Below are positions 35,466 through 46,700 of a stretch of 64,000 nucleotides of DNA, piece by piece; position 1 is the stretch's first letter, and each line of letters opens with the position of its first letter. Position numbers and translations under genes: made by a program. The stretch spans positions 32,389,645 to 32,453,644 of the forward strand of contig CM055100.1 of the NCBI GenBank assembly GCA_029204225.1, written 5' to 3'. The notes beneath the pieces are model-generated. The model was not told the DNA's origin. It made no database searches and was given only the letters and a program-made list of their open reading frames with translations. The stretch is from Diphasiastrum complanatum (Eukaryota; Streptophyta; Lycopodiopsida; Lycopodiales; Lycopodiaceae).

Positions 35466-35999
35466 AGTTTGGTAGTCCACATTGATAGTAGGGTTTTTGA
35501 TATGGAGGGAAACCAAGATCTTAATGAGACATGGATCTGCTATATATAGTTGTACACACATGGGAAGAGAAGCATTTGTCTCTCTCTCATCTCATTTCAT
35601 GCTTATACCCAAAGGGGTTGGCCTAGTTGGTTAGCTTGGCCTAGTTTCTTTGGTCAAAAGTTCGAGCCTCCCTTGGAAGCCAAGAAGTATTTCATGCTTA
35701 TACATGAGTTCTCTTTGGTTCATCTATCCATTGGTGCACTTGGTGATATCTTGCAATATTGTGTGTAGAATGCTCATATTGTGCTATATTCGGATCCACA
35801 CATGTGAAGTACAATAGCTTACTATTTTTGTATGGAAAGCAACTTTATTTTGTCATATTTTTTATGTTTGATCAATATCTTGATGAGTTTGCATCTCTTT
35901 CATTAAGTGGATGTTGATTTTCTATTTTGCAAATGGTGTAGATTCTGTTGTCCTTCTCAACCAAAGACCAAGAGGATCTTAATGATTCATATTTCTTCA
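35466..35999 (+). repeat. 3' LTR of copia-F, 5'-truncated
   Basis: Matches 28612-29197 of the 5' LTR, including the TATA region, the cacacatgggaagagaag block and the end aatgattcatatttcttca. The U3 start is missing where copia-G abuts. It carries an 80-bp SINE-like insertion. Order and strand fit a copia-F element split by copia-G. Confidence 0.75.
35609..35688 (+). mobile_element. 80-bp tRNA-like SINE insertion
   Basis: Flanked by a perfect 15-bp duplication atttcatgcttatac (35594-35608 and 35689-35703); the paralogous LTR has one copy of this site at 28880-28894 (last base differs), so it is the empty site. Inside are a Pol III A box, tggcctagttgg (35619-35630), and a B box, gttcgagcc (35660-35668), 29 bp apart. 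This is a tRNA-related head without a clear non-tRNA tail. It could be a short SINE or a tRNA retropseudogene. Confidence 0.8.
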
Positions 36000-36490
36000 T
36001 AGTCAGTACTCTGGGTTTGTCCGCATATATGTGGGCATGCTGATATACCGTAAGAACGCTGGCTTATTTTTCAAGAACATGGCCAATCTCCAAGATGGTT
36101 GAGGCTCGAGTGTTGAGCTTTTGCACGGTGTGTGCGGCACCACATTCTTCTTCTTTAGGATACTTGACCTTAAAGGCATTGGACTCCAACATGTCCTGGA
36201 AGCAGACAAAAGAGGATACTTCGATGATACACTCTATCCATTCCATACAGATTGGGTGCCAACAAGCAATATGGTGCTTCATCAACCTCTTCTTAGACCA
36301 TCATTTTTCCTTTATGGGAACAAGGAATGCAGTCTGAAACTAACAAAATGGATTCAATTTGATAGCTTTGGATTTGTAATGAGGCAATAAATTTTTTGGA
36401 CAACACATTCTTAATCATGACTAATTAACCAAGGCGATCGAGATGGTAAAAAAAGCATCTTCATTTTTTAGGACAAAAATGTTTAGGTAG
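36000..36490 (+). other. Unassigned sequence with an 89-codon ORF
   Basis: Two overlapping plus ORFs (36095-36337, 36121-36390) show no motif I recognise. The segment precedes a polypurine tract and LTR start, so it is probably the degraded 3' internal part of an LTR element. Confidence 0.35.
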
Positions 36491-36496
36491 GGGGAG

Positions 36497-37025
36497 TGTC
36501 ATGTATGTTAGTACATCCATGCTTATACATGCAAGATAATATCCAATGTAAGCTTTGTAGGTCCAAAAGGAGCTATTAGCCTTAAGAACAAGATGGTTCC
36601 CTCTTTGGGCCCTCCAAAGTAATTAATAAAAATAATAGGCCAATAAGGGCCCAATGTAGCCTAAATAGTACTTAACATAGGCTAACTATCCCTCAAGATA
36701 GTTAAGTTTAGTTAAGTGAGAGCATTGTCTATACCTAGGCAAGAGACATCAATTTGTGAATCTTTTTGGCTCATTTGCAAGTGAGAGCTTCTAGCTTTCT
36801 TGTGAATGTGAGCCATAGGGATCTCCATTGCTAGGTCTCATGTGCCCTATCCACATGAATCAATGCTCATGTTCATAGCTTGTACTATTCTTTCCATCAC
36901 TAATGTAATTATATGGTGATCTCCATGTTTCTAGCTTTCTATGGACATGCTATCTTAATTGTCTTGTTATCTTCTTGCTTCCAGCTTTACTATCATTGTT
37001 ATTTCTATTAGTTTTGGATTTGGCA
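36497..37025 (+). repeat. Copia-type LTR (3' LTR or solo)
   Basis: Begins TGTCATGTATGTTAG directly after a polypurine tract (aggtaggggga, 36485-36495) and ends TTTGGCA, 529 bp in all. Its right flank is copia-I integrase. No partner LTR was found in the window. Confidence 0.6.
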
Positions 37026-37029
37026 TATG

Positions 37030-38205
37030 ACAATCTGATTTTCAGCAGATGCCTTTAACTGTTTGAAGAACTTGAATGCTTCGGATTTGTTCTTAAAAAA
37101 AATAGGTGATAGTCCTCCGAGAGAAATCATCAATTAAAGTTAGAAAATAAACAGCTCCCCTTGTTGAAACAATCTGCATCGGGCCACAAATATCATCATG
37201 TACAAGATCAAGCAAACCTTTGGAAGTATGAACTGAATAAGAGATGAGTTGATAATACAGCGTTTACAAGGAGAATTCGGTTTGCTAACATAAGGAAGAT
37301 CTTGCACTAGATTCTGAGTAGACATTTGTTGAATACTATTGAAATTTAGATGGCCTAATCTAAAATGCCAAAGGATATCAATCGATTCAGAAGTAGATGT
37401 ATGAAGAGCTTGGCTATTTGTCGAATAGCAGTGACTAAGCTTGTAAAGATAGCCACATCGTCTATTGAAAGCTAAAACTTTTCTAGACTTGTCGAGTATG
37501 GTGTAGCCCTTTGTATCGCTCACCCGACCAAAAAAAGTGATTATGCTTATTGAAACCAGATTTTTGGTGAGGTTAGGAATGTGGAGAACATTGGACAAAA
37601 ATTACATCACCTTTTTGGAATTTGACTTTGACTGTTCCTTCACCTCCAATAGTATGTGATGAGTTGTCTCTAAGTTGTACAACTCTTGAGTGGGTGAATG
37701 ACTTGTAGTCTTGGAACCAGTCTTGATGGTGAGTCATGTGTTGAGTTGCTCTTGATTCAAGTACCAAGAGTTAATATCATGCTACTCTCCAATGTTGGTC
37801 ATGAAGGCTGCTTCATCTTCCTCTTGTTTCTGAATTGAGTGACTCGTTGTAGCGGCATTGACTTGTTGTTGGAACTACTTCTTCTTCTCGTTGTTGTATT
37901 TCAAAGTTCGGCAGTCCTCCTGGATGAGATGGCCAGTCCTCTTACAATATTTGCATAATAGCTTCTGCATTGGTTCAAATGATGAATATCCTGAGGTTGA
38001 TGGTGTATTTGATACAGGCCTTTGCATGTTGCTCCTCTTGTCAGTGTAGTCTGGCTTTGTAGATACCTTGGATCTAAACTTTTGATTTTCCTTTGTGTCT
38101 AGGGCCTAAGGATCAGATTATGAGTCGGAGAAGGAAGCATTATTCTTATCTCCTCTTGCAGTAGCATCGAGATGACTCTTGATAGAGTGAGATGATGTTG
38201 GGTTG
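37030..38205 (-). pseudogene. Copia-I: gag end to integrase (minus strand)
   Basis: Minus-strand order: gag tail (HHLTLSRVISMLLQEE near 38200-38150), zinc knuckle CKYCKRTGHLIQEDC (about 37955-37910), protease (37767-37573; LESRATQHMTHHQDWF, where the family has LDSGATQHMT), then 37598-37140 with NVLHIPNLTKNLVSIS, RLGHLNFNSIQQM and CKRCIINSS, and integrase core IDDFSRRTITYFFKNKSEAF (37120-37060). It is cut at about 37030 by the LTR at 36497-37025 and joined head-to-head to copia-J at 38205. The protease active site has lost both Asp and Gly. Confidence 0.85.
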
Positions 38206-40830
38206 ACATGACAAGTAACAAGAATTGGTTCAGTAGCTTGAAAGTGTTGGATAATGGAACGTCCGTTTCACAAGAAAATGATGAGGTGTGCAAGATCAAG
38301 GGGATAGGCACTGTTTCAATCCAACTACCTGATGGCAAAAGTAGGATGATCAGGGAGGTACTTTACGTACCACTTTCTGTTGGAGTCATTACTGATCAAA
38401 AGTTTAAAGTAGAATTTGCCTATGATCGTTAATTTGTGAAGGATGTGAACCAAAAGTTCATAGTTATTGTGGATGGAGTAGGGGAGCCCAATACAAAATT
38501 GTACATGTTGAAAGCTACAATCAAGGGGCAACATGGACTTGTATCGTCCATTCCATCGCAAACTGACTTGTGGCAGAAGAGGCTTGGTCACTTGAACTTG
38601 GGAAGCCTCAGTTTGATGAGAAAATTGGAGATGGTCACCTACCATTGAAGACCACTTAAAATCGATGTGCGAATCATGTGTATATGGGAAGCAGCATCGA
38701 GAGAAGTCCAATAAAGGTGGTGTTGCAAGAGCAAAGAACATTTTGGATTTACTCCACATAGATTTATGAGGGCCTATGAGGACCATGTCCTTAGGTAAAG
38801 CCTTCTATTTCATGACCTTTATTGATGATATGTCACGTAAGACGTGGTTCTACTTCTTGAAGAATAGATCAGATGCATTTGACAACTTCAAGAGCTTCAA
38901 AGCATTGGTTGAAAATTAGATAGGTAGGAAGATCAAAGTTCTAAGATCAGATAGTGGAGGTGAGTACAAGTCTAATGACTTCAATGACCTTTGTGATCAA
39001 TGTGGGATTAAAAGACAATTTACTCAAGCTCATACTCCTACTCTCAATGGTGTATCTGAGCGCAAAAATCATACGATTGTGGAAAGTGCCAGATCTATGC
39101 TAGCTGAGATGAAACTACCGAAAGATTTTTGGTCAAAAGCATGCAGTGCGACAGTCTATCTTCAAAATAGAAGTCCTACCATTGCCATACCAAAGATAAC
39201 ACCTGAGGAAGCATTCACGAAGAAGAAGCCAAAGGTGAACCACTTGCGAATCTTTGGATGCAAGGCCTTTGTACACGTTCCTAAGGAAGAGAGACGTGAA
39301 CTTGATGTAAAAGCTATCAAGTGTATATTCCTAGGATATGATGATCGTGTGAAGGGCTATAGATGTTTTGATCCAGTGGAAAACGAATCCATGTAAGCTG
39401 TGATGTTATCTTTGATGAATCCAAGATGTATGAAGACGAGGATGCTGAGAAGATAGATACATCCAGTGGGAAAGATGGTATAGTGAGGATACCACCTGAT
39501 GATGATCCATTCATTGACCTTCCAAGTGATGAAAAAGAGGATACATCTCAAGATACTACTACTCAACCTCGGTTGGAGAGGTAGGGACAAACCTTCTGGT
39601 GCAAGAAGGATTGAAATTGCAGGTGACAAACGCAAGGAGAAGGATGTACTGCGGGATACATTTTCACCAGGAAGCCGATCACCTGACATGAAGCTCCCTA
39701 AGTGGTTTGAGAGATTGTTGGAGAGCCGCAACATGGATGACTTTCCAGGATCATCTAGCCAGGGAGAGCTACGAAGATCAACAAGAGAGAAGACACAACC
39801 TGAAAGGTATGAAGAAAATTGTGCTCTCTTATCTAACATTATTCAAAGCAAAGAACCTTCAACTTATGGTGAAACGAAGGATGATGACATTTGGGTCAAG
39901 GCCATGGGAGAGAAGATGGAGTCAATTGCTAAGCATAGTACATGGGACTTAGGGACTTAGTAGAACCACCAGTTGGCAGAAAACCCATTGGTTGCAAATG
40001 GGTATACAAGACTAAGTACCATGCAGATGGAAGTATAGCAAAGCACAAGGCAAGATTGGTGATCAAAGTGTATGCACAAAGTAAAGGCATTGACTTTGAG
40101 GAGACCTTTACGCCAGTATATAAGTGGAATACTCTACGTCTACTTGTTGCTTTAGCTTCACATTTTGGTTGGCCTTTGCATCAGATGGATGTGAAATGCA
40201 GCTTGAAGAAAGCGCTTTATGGTCTTAAACAGGCATCATGTGCGTGGTATAGCAAGACTGATGCCTACTTTCATTCTAAGGGGATGGTGAGAATACATTC
40301 TGATCCAAATCTATATGTCTTATGCTTTGATGGTATGGTTGCTTTGATTGCTCTTTATGTTGATGACTTGATTATTACGGGAAATAATCAAGAGATGATA
40401 GATATGATCAAGAAAGATCTCATGGAACAATTCGAGATGACAGATCTCAGCCTGATGCATTATTGCCTTGGAGTAGAGGTGTGGCAAAAAGGACACGAAG
40501 TGGGTTTAACACAAGTGAAGTATGTCAAAGAGTTGCTGCACAGGTTTAGGTTGCAGGATTGCAAACCAGTGAATACTCCTATTGAACTAGGTAAAAAGCT
40601 TTCTAAGCTTGATGAGTCACAGTCATTTGATGCTACGTTGTATAGGCAGTTGGTAGGGAGCTTGATTTACCTTACCATGACTAGACCAGATATATGCTAC
40701 GTGTTGGCATTGTAAGTCAGTTTATGACAGCACTTACAGAAATGCAATGGAAGACAGCTAAATGCATTTTGCGTTATGTGAAAGGCATTTCAGATTATGG
40801 CTTGATTTACAGGACCCAAAATACTATTGG
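38206..40830 (+). pseudogene. Copia-J: protease end to RNase H
   Basis: Starts inside the protease domain at HMTSNKNWFSSLK (38205). The pre-integrase block LWQKRLGHLNLGSLSLMRK (38573) and integrase follow with many stops; the 39079-39396 frame encodes SARSMLAEMKLPKDFWSKA and LRIFGCKAFVHVPKEERRELD. A linker at 39410-39960 leads to RT at 39942-40715 (PIGCKWVYKTKYHADGS, LHQMDVK, KKALYGLKQASCAWY, ALYVDDLIITG, LGVEVWQK, VGSLIYLTMTRPDI). RT lacks the AFLNG-to-VYRL segment: LHQMDVK joins directly to CSLKKALYGLKQ. RNase H is lost after RYVKGISDYGLIY, at about 40830. Confidence 0.88.
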
Positions 40831-41196
40831 CTAATATGTACACTAATCCTATTCATTCATCTTGGACCCAACTTGATCCAAAGGTCTCAAAAAAGTACAT
40901 TGGATTTCACATGATTCATGTGAGTCTCCATTTGGACCCAACTCTAAAATAATAGACTTCTAAGTTTCAAATGACTTTGGGCCTCAAGTTTTATTTTAAT
41001 TACAAAGGGGCCCAAGTCTATTATTCTATTTACAACTCAACTTGCGTGCTCATTGGGCCATGGGCTTATACGCGCAGGATGCCATGCCCTCGCAACACAT
41101 TTTATTGGCCGATATTATTTATTTACAATATGTTAGAAATACCCCCAACAAGACCCACGGCCTGAAGTAGTGTTAGTCCCTCCGCACTCTGCCGGT
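40831..41196. other. Unassigned sequence between copia-J and the inverted ORF3 fragment
   Basis: Contains ggcccaag and ttggaccca repeats and a short ORF at 40971-41165 with no recognisable motif. Confidence 0.4.
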
Positions 41197-41648
41197 TTAG
41201 TATAAAGACTTCTTGGCCCGCCTCTGGTGGATCAGGTAGCCAGTGACATCTTCTATGAAATTGATTCTATCCAGCTTCTTCAAGTCCTTAGGCGTGTGAA
41301 GGGACTTGTGGACTCCTGTTAGCCAATTTTGGTCGACCCACGATTGGAATCTGCATGTCCAGGGGTCGCCAAGGAATGCGGCTCGGTAGTAGACTCGAGC
41401 GACTGGAAGCTGATCTTCCACTTTCTCGAAGGCTAACGCTTTATTTGGATCAAAGAATATGGGTGGGGGGGGGGTGGGAGAAAATTGTCCCACTTTGTTT
41501 CGATTCCCAATAGATGCTCTAGGTCCCGGGGGTAAGTGGCTGTCGCGCGAACTGTTGGGTCAGGATAGTTGAGATATTTATTAGAGAATTGGGTGAGAGC
41601 CCTTTGGGTGACTACATCCGGGAGTGCACTATATGGAGTCTTGTTCAA
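41197..41648 (-). pseudogene. Second copy of the gypsy accessory ORF3 C terminus
   Basis: Two minus frames (41648-41433, then 41493-41197) join across a G-rich homopolymer near 41461-41476. They align with the end of ORF3 at 55930-56376: RALTQFSNKYLNYPDPTV with RALQAYQREYVHSPDPTV, KWDNFLP with KWDDCLS, FDPNKAL with FDPNKPM, and VEDQLPVARVYYRAAF with IKDQLPIARLYFRVAM. The similarity continues to the tail FIEDVTGYLIHQRRAKKS. This is a fragment of a related Ty3/gypsy element, inverted relative to the one at 47.9-56.9 kb. Function unknown. Confidence 0.75.
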
Positions 41649-42142
41649 CTACAAGACTAAGGTTGTGTACCTTAGTGTTCTTGAAGGTTATTGCTTTGCA
41701 TGTACCAAGCCTATGGATCATGGTTGGATGCTTATCCACCAAGGAAGGCTACATAGCCTTTACACTCTCTATCTCGAAGGTGTTTGAGCATGGAGATGTT
41801 ATTGTTTTTCATAAAGATCTTGTTTCAATCTTGGAAGGGGCCAAGAGCACAATGTCTCTAATTGCATCAAAAGTTCATTCTATGGAGAAAAGCCAACTTA
41901 TGATGGGGTCGAGATTTGAGGCGGAGTATCCTCAACATGCATATCCAAGAAGATCTTCATTGTACAAGGCCGAGTCCTTGTGGTTCTTATTTCATGGAAA
42001 AGAAAGGATATTTGAAGGTGGTATTGTCAACTCGAGGGTGAAGGCCTATCCTAAGATCTTAAAGGCCAAAAGAACTGATTGGCTTATAATTCACATGAAG
42101 CTAGTCTCGAATCAACTTAATGAAAATCAACTAAGATTTTAA
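41624..42142 (+). CDS. Unrecognised 172-codon ORF
   Basis: A fairly long plus ORF in sequence abutting the inverted ORF3 fragment. Its first part overlaps another open frame (41569-41787: LSVLEGYCFACTKPMDHGW) that also looks protein-like, so the coding frame probably shifts near 41780. The second part (VFEHGDVIVFHKDLVSILEG, FLFHGKERIFEGGIV) has normal amino-acid composition, but I recognise no family. It may be another TE-borne reading frame or a gene fragment. Confidence 0.3.
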   Translation: MHYMESCSTTRLRLCTLVFLKVIALHVPSLWIMVGCLSTKEGYIAFTLSISKVFEHGDVIVFHKDLVSILEGAKSTMSLIASKVHSMEKSQLMMGSRFEAEYPQHAYPRRSSLYKAESLWFLFHGKERIFEGGIVNSRVKAYPKILKAKRTDWLIIHMKLVSNQLNENQLRF

Positions 42143-42217
42143 ATCAAAGCTCAAAAAACATTACATCACATAGATTCATTCACACAATAACGGAAGCACT
42201 GAGGGGTCAAGATGGAA

Positions 42218-42232
42218 CCCCCCCCCCCCCCC
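42218..42232. repeat. Poly-C run
   Basis: A run of about 15 C, in an otherwise AT-rich region. Confidence 0.85.
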
Positions 42233-42474
42233 ACTTCCCGAAGGATTCTTTTTTTATCATTATGCAAATCCAATTGGCCAATGCCAATTACATATACAAT
42301 GGATTCCAATAGGGTCTCAGATGTAGGACATCAACTTAACATAGTTCTAGTTCATATTCAATGATCTTAATTCCATATCTAGCTTAACAAAAGCATAGAA
42401 ATCTCTTCATCGGTCTCAATCTTTCCGACATGCAATCATGTTGGATCTTAGATTCTTATCATGCAATTCAAATG

Positions 42475-42850
42475 GATCTTAGATTCTTGACATGCAATCA
42501 TAAGGGTTCATAGATTCTTGACATGCAACAGTCATGAAGTGACATGCATGGTCATTTGGCAATGCATGGTGTGACATGCAAGCTTCAAATCTGACATGCA
42601 AGCTCTAAATCTGACATGCAAGCTCTAGATCTGACATGCATAGACAATAGATCACTGATGCTATGACATGCAAGCTTCAAATCTGACATGCAACTTCTAA
42701 ATCTGACATGCATGGACAATAGGCCACTGATGGCATGACATGCAAGCTCTAGATCTGACATGCATAAAAAGTAGGCCACTGATGGCATGACATGCAAGCT
42801 CTAAATCTGACATGCATAGACAATAGGCCACTGATAGCCCGACATGCCAA
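42475..42850. repeat. GACATGCA-based satellite with higher-order structure
   Basis: About fifteen copies of gacatgca spaced mostly 17-22 bp apart (gacatgcaagctctaaatct type) are organised in larger units of about 60-80 bp that end in a caataggccactgatggcat segment. At least three to four large units are visible. The ORF across it is a by-product of the repeat. Confidence 0.88.
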
Positions 42851-43460
42851 AGTACTGATCAGCCATTCTTACACAGTTTCAAGAGCATACCATGGTTTTG
42901 AGAGAAGGTGAAAGCGAGAGAGGGAGAGAGAGAGTGTGTGTATGTTTGTGTGTGATGTGAAAGAGAGAGAGAAATCCGAGGGTTTGAGCTCCAAAAATCA
43001 TGCAGTCACAAAATAACATAGTGTCCTTGAGGTAATGCCTCAATCCTCTTCTCCAAAGGACCTGTACACAACAAACAACAAAATGGTAGAGTTTGGATGC
43101 AACATTCTTCAATCCCTCTTGGTAGTGGGGCGCATTTCCACTTATATAGAGAGTGGAGAGTCCTTCCAAAGTGAGTGAGGTGTCAAGTTCAAGTGCATGA
43201 GGTGTGAGGAAGACTCCAATTGGACTTAGGGTGAAGTGGAGTGCATGGATGAGGTGTATTAGTTGGAGAGGGTGAATGGGTGATATGTATTAGCTTGGGA
43301 GAGTTATTTTGGTGATTTGGCATATGAAGTGAGAATGTAGGAGGGCGTCCCATTCTAGGTGTCAAATTGCCTAAAATGCATGAGGAAAAGTAGGTGGGAG
43401 CTAGGTGGTACAAGGTTCAAACTTGAATTTTAATTACATATAATTTTACATGGTTACAAC
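42851..43460 (-). promoter_or_regulatory. Probable LTR or promoter fragment with TATA box
   Basis: The minus strand has CTCTATATAAG near 43152-43142, followed by GC-containing leader and a (GA)n/(GT)n tract at 42905-42975. No matching second LTR or coding region is visible, so this may be an isolated LTR. Confidence 0.4.
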
Positions 43461-43546
43461 TTGGAAATTCACCCAAGTGCAATCTTTCTAAGGAAGAGCC
43501 AAGGTTTATGTCCATCTTGTTTTTGCATAATGTCCATCAATTCCTA

Positions 43547-43628
43547 GGCACTTATTTTCTAGAGGTTGCCCATCCTCAATCATGTTCATTGGCACTTATT
43601 TTCTAGAGGTTGCCCATCCTCAATCATG
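43547..43628. repeat. 44-bp tandem duplication
   Basis: The unit ggcacttattttctagaggt..., 44 bp long, is repeated perfectly at 43547-43590 and 43591-43628 (second copy partial). Confidence 0.95.
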
Positions 43629-43676
43629 GTGGAAAAAGTCACTAGGGTGATCAAACCCTAGGCCTTGTCCAGTTCT

Positions 43677-43773
43677 TTATAGACTCCATTAAGCCTTCAT
43701 TATAGACTTAGTAATAAGCCTTCTTTATAGACTCTACTGAGCCTTCTTTATAGACTTTATCAAAAAGCCTTCT
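43677..43773. repeat. ~24-bp tandem repeat, four units
   Basis: Units start at about 43677, 43700, 43725 and 43748 with the pattern ttatagact...aagccttct. Confidence 0.88.
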
Positions 43774-43799
43774 TAATACTGTCTTTAAGCTTAGAGAGC

Positions 43800-46700
43800 T
43801 TCTTGTTTCAATTCTTGTTCTTCTAGCACTTTCTCGAGTACCTGCACATACCCTCAAAGACAAATCAGTCCTTAAGCCCAAAGGGCTTCTTATTCTTGTT
43901 CAGATTCTTTAGGTACATTCGTGTGTACATGCACATCGCTTCAAAGAAAGATCAATGTTCATAATACCATAAAACATGGTTCATAAAAAATTCTTAGTTC
44001 TACAGGTGTCAATGCATGTTACTCAATTCATTAAAGTAATCAAATTCATACAATATCCTAACAGAATATTGATCAATAATTCTAAATCATCAAGAATTCA
44101 TTCATCTTAATAAACTTGTCTGTCTCCTAAGATAACTGGAGATCCAATTAGATGAATAACTGTACTCAAGCATCTATAGACCATAAATTGTAGTAGAATA
44201 ACATCCACTAGATAATTTCAATTCTCCACAAATAGAATACTTATCTTGTGAGAATATCTTTGGATTTATAGGTCCTTAAATAGAACTCTAGAGTAGAAAG
44301 ATTCAAAAACACTAATTCGAATTCTTTCTCAAATAATAGATCAAGAATTAACCATCACACTTAAGAATCATTACCATTCCTTATAATCCTCTGACAATAA
44401 TTAAATATCTATTTATGATTCGTCAACCATAAATATCTAGATTCATATGATTCGTCAATCATAATTTCTTGAAATCCAAATCATACTTAATCATTTACAA
44501 GATACTGGAGTATATGTCTAAGATAACTCTAGAAAAGTAAAAATCATTCCAAAATCTTTCCCAACAGGAAAATACTGGATTATAGAAATACTCTCAAATC
44601 AATATTCTTTAACTGAAATGTAGGATATTCAAGTTCTATAAACCACTGGTAATTAAAGACAGAAAGCATACCAAATGACAATCATCTTCAACTACAAAAC
44701 TTTAGATTACAATCCATAATCACATCTAGATATCCAAAGTCCCGCTGAATATCAATTCAGTTGTTATTCTTGGATTCATTATGATTCGTTATCCACTTGA
44801 GCTCTATGGGATACAATCACTAATAAGTTGAGTCTATTCCTTATCTAAGGAATACTCTATCCCAAGAATACTGTATGTCCAATTCACATAATTTTAACTG
44901 ATAAACCCAAAATGATTCACTAATCATGCGTCTTACAAGCAATATAATCAAAACCATCAGTTTTCGGTAAATCCACATCACACTGATCGTTTTACCAATT
45001 AACTTCACTCTTGAGTAATCAACTACTCAAGTTAATGGCCAATGATTCAAAAATCTCAAATGTCTAGGTGAAGAATTCAATTATATCAGTATAACACCAC
45101 ATTTTGATCCTTATCCAAATCATTTATAAATTAAATCCATAAATCTTCTATACAAAGATTTGTTAACTCTGCAAGTATCTGTCAAAACAATACTTGATCA
45201 TATGTTTATGTTCACCGACTAGGTTAAGTGCACCAAATAACCTTAGTAACTAGAATTACACAGTAGATTCATACAAGACTATCATGCACATATGAGAATA
45301 ATCTCACTATGACCCAGTACATAAACAAATTTTTATCTGACAGATTCCTGCATAACCCACATATGTTACTCACATATCTCACTGAGATCTTGTAACTCAG
45401 CTACAAAATATTTTCTATTTCTCCTGAGTAAATAACATATCCGAAAAATCTCTGAGATGAATAAAATTCACTCTCGGCAGTTTTCCAATCCCACTTACTT
45501 CTAATTACATAATTTCTTCCACCGATTAACCCCTCTCTGATCCTAGTACTTAAACTAAGATTAGGTTGATCCAATATAGAACTCTCAGACTTAAATTCTG
45601 ATCAAACCTACTTATATTCCAATAAAAAATGGAATTAGTAACATTTGATCTTTTACTGTACTACTTATAGATAATGATTCAAATTCCAAACCTGTTCCAG
45701 TTCCAAATTGTCCAAACATCATATTCGAAAAGTTTCAATTAGGCACCTTACTCTGAATCTATCCGAAATTTCTTTCAAATCCAATCTCATTTCTATACCC
45801 TAGTTGGTTCTCTTCCGAAAACTATGCCACCAACAGATTCTCAAATAGAATTTTATCCCACCACTTCACCTCTCCTTTTAAAAAAATAATAAATGTTCAT
45901 AAAAGTTAACTAGAAAGATGATATATGAAAATATCTAAATCCTAGAAAAGTCAGTAATAAGTGCTTCCACTAAAGGATTCACCCTATTACACATAGGACT
46001 TCTCCTTCAAATATTTTTACTTTGAGTGATAGAAACTACCATTCCATCAAAATCCATTTATGCAACAGAGATATTCCATGGGAAAGAATCATATAAGAAA
46101 TAAAAGATTAATTAAGAAAGCGAGAAATAGATTTGAGGGCCTCTATTCTGTAAATAATGAGATACCACATTGGGATATAGATTAAACCTCAAAATTTTTC
46201 AAAATAATCCACATTTGATCGAATGGTTATTTTTCTTTCCCATATCGCGACTAGGTACTAAACACACCATTGATCATCACATCTTTACAATCTTAGAATT
46301 TCCTTTCCAAAATTATTGATGTCCCATACCGTCAACTTTTCCTTCCAAAAAATCCTTAACTGTCAATCCTTTTTATTTGGATAACTGGCATGCCTATCAG
46401 ATGGATACTCAAAATCCACATCTCATCATGTGCTTAGACAGAAGAATTAACATGGTTCACTATTACACTCTGAACCTTTCTGGTTATTGACAAGCTTCGA
46501 AACCTTGCATCAAGTCTAGAGACAAGCTTCTGTCAACTAACAGATTCAATGTAATCCACGTATCAGATTCCACTTCTAACCCTCACAGTTGACATCCAAA
46601 ACTACAAATAACTCAATGGTTACAAAGATATCAGTTATGAATTCAACTGAATGAATTTTAACCAGGAAATTAATAATTGGTATTACGAATATTGAGATTA

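Noticed and set aside
41624-41787. Additional PRS or HARBI1-like exon
   Set aside because: The sequence shows no resemblance to either protein and is far from both genes.
42475-42850. 70-codon repetitive protein on the minus strand
   Set aside because: By-product of the GACATGCA satellite.
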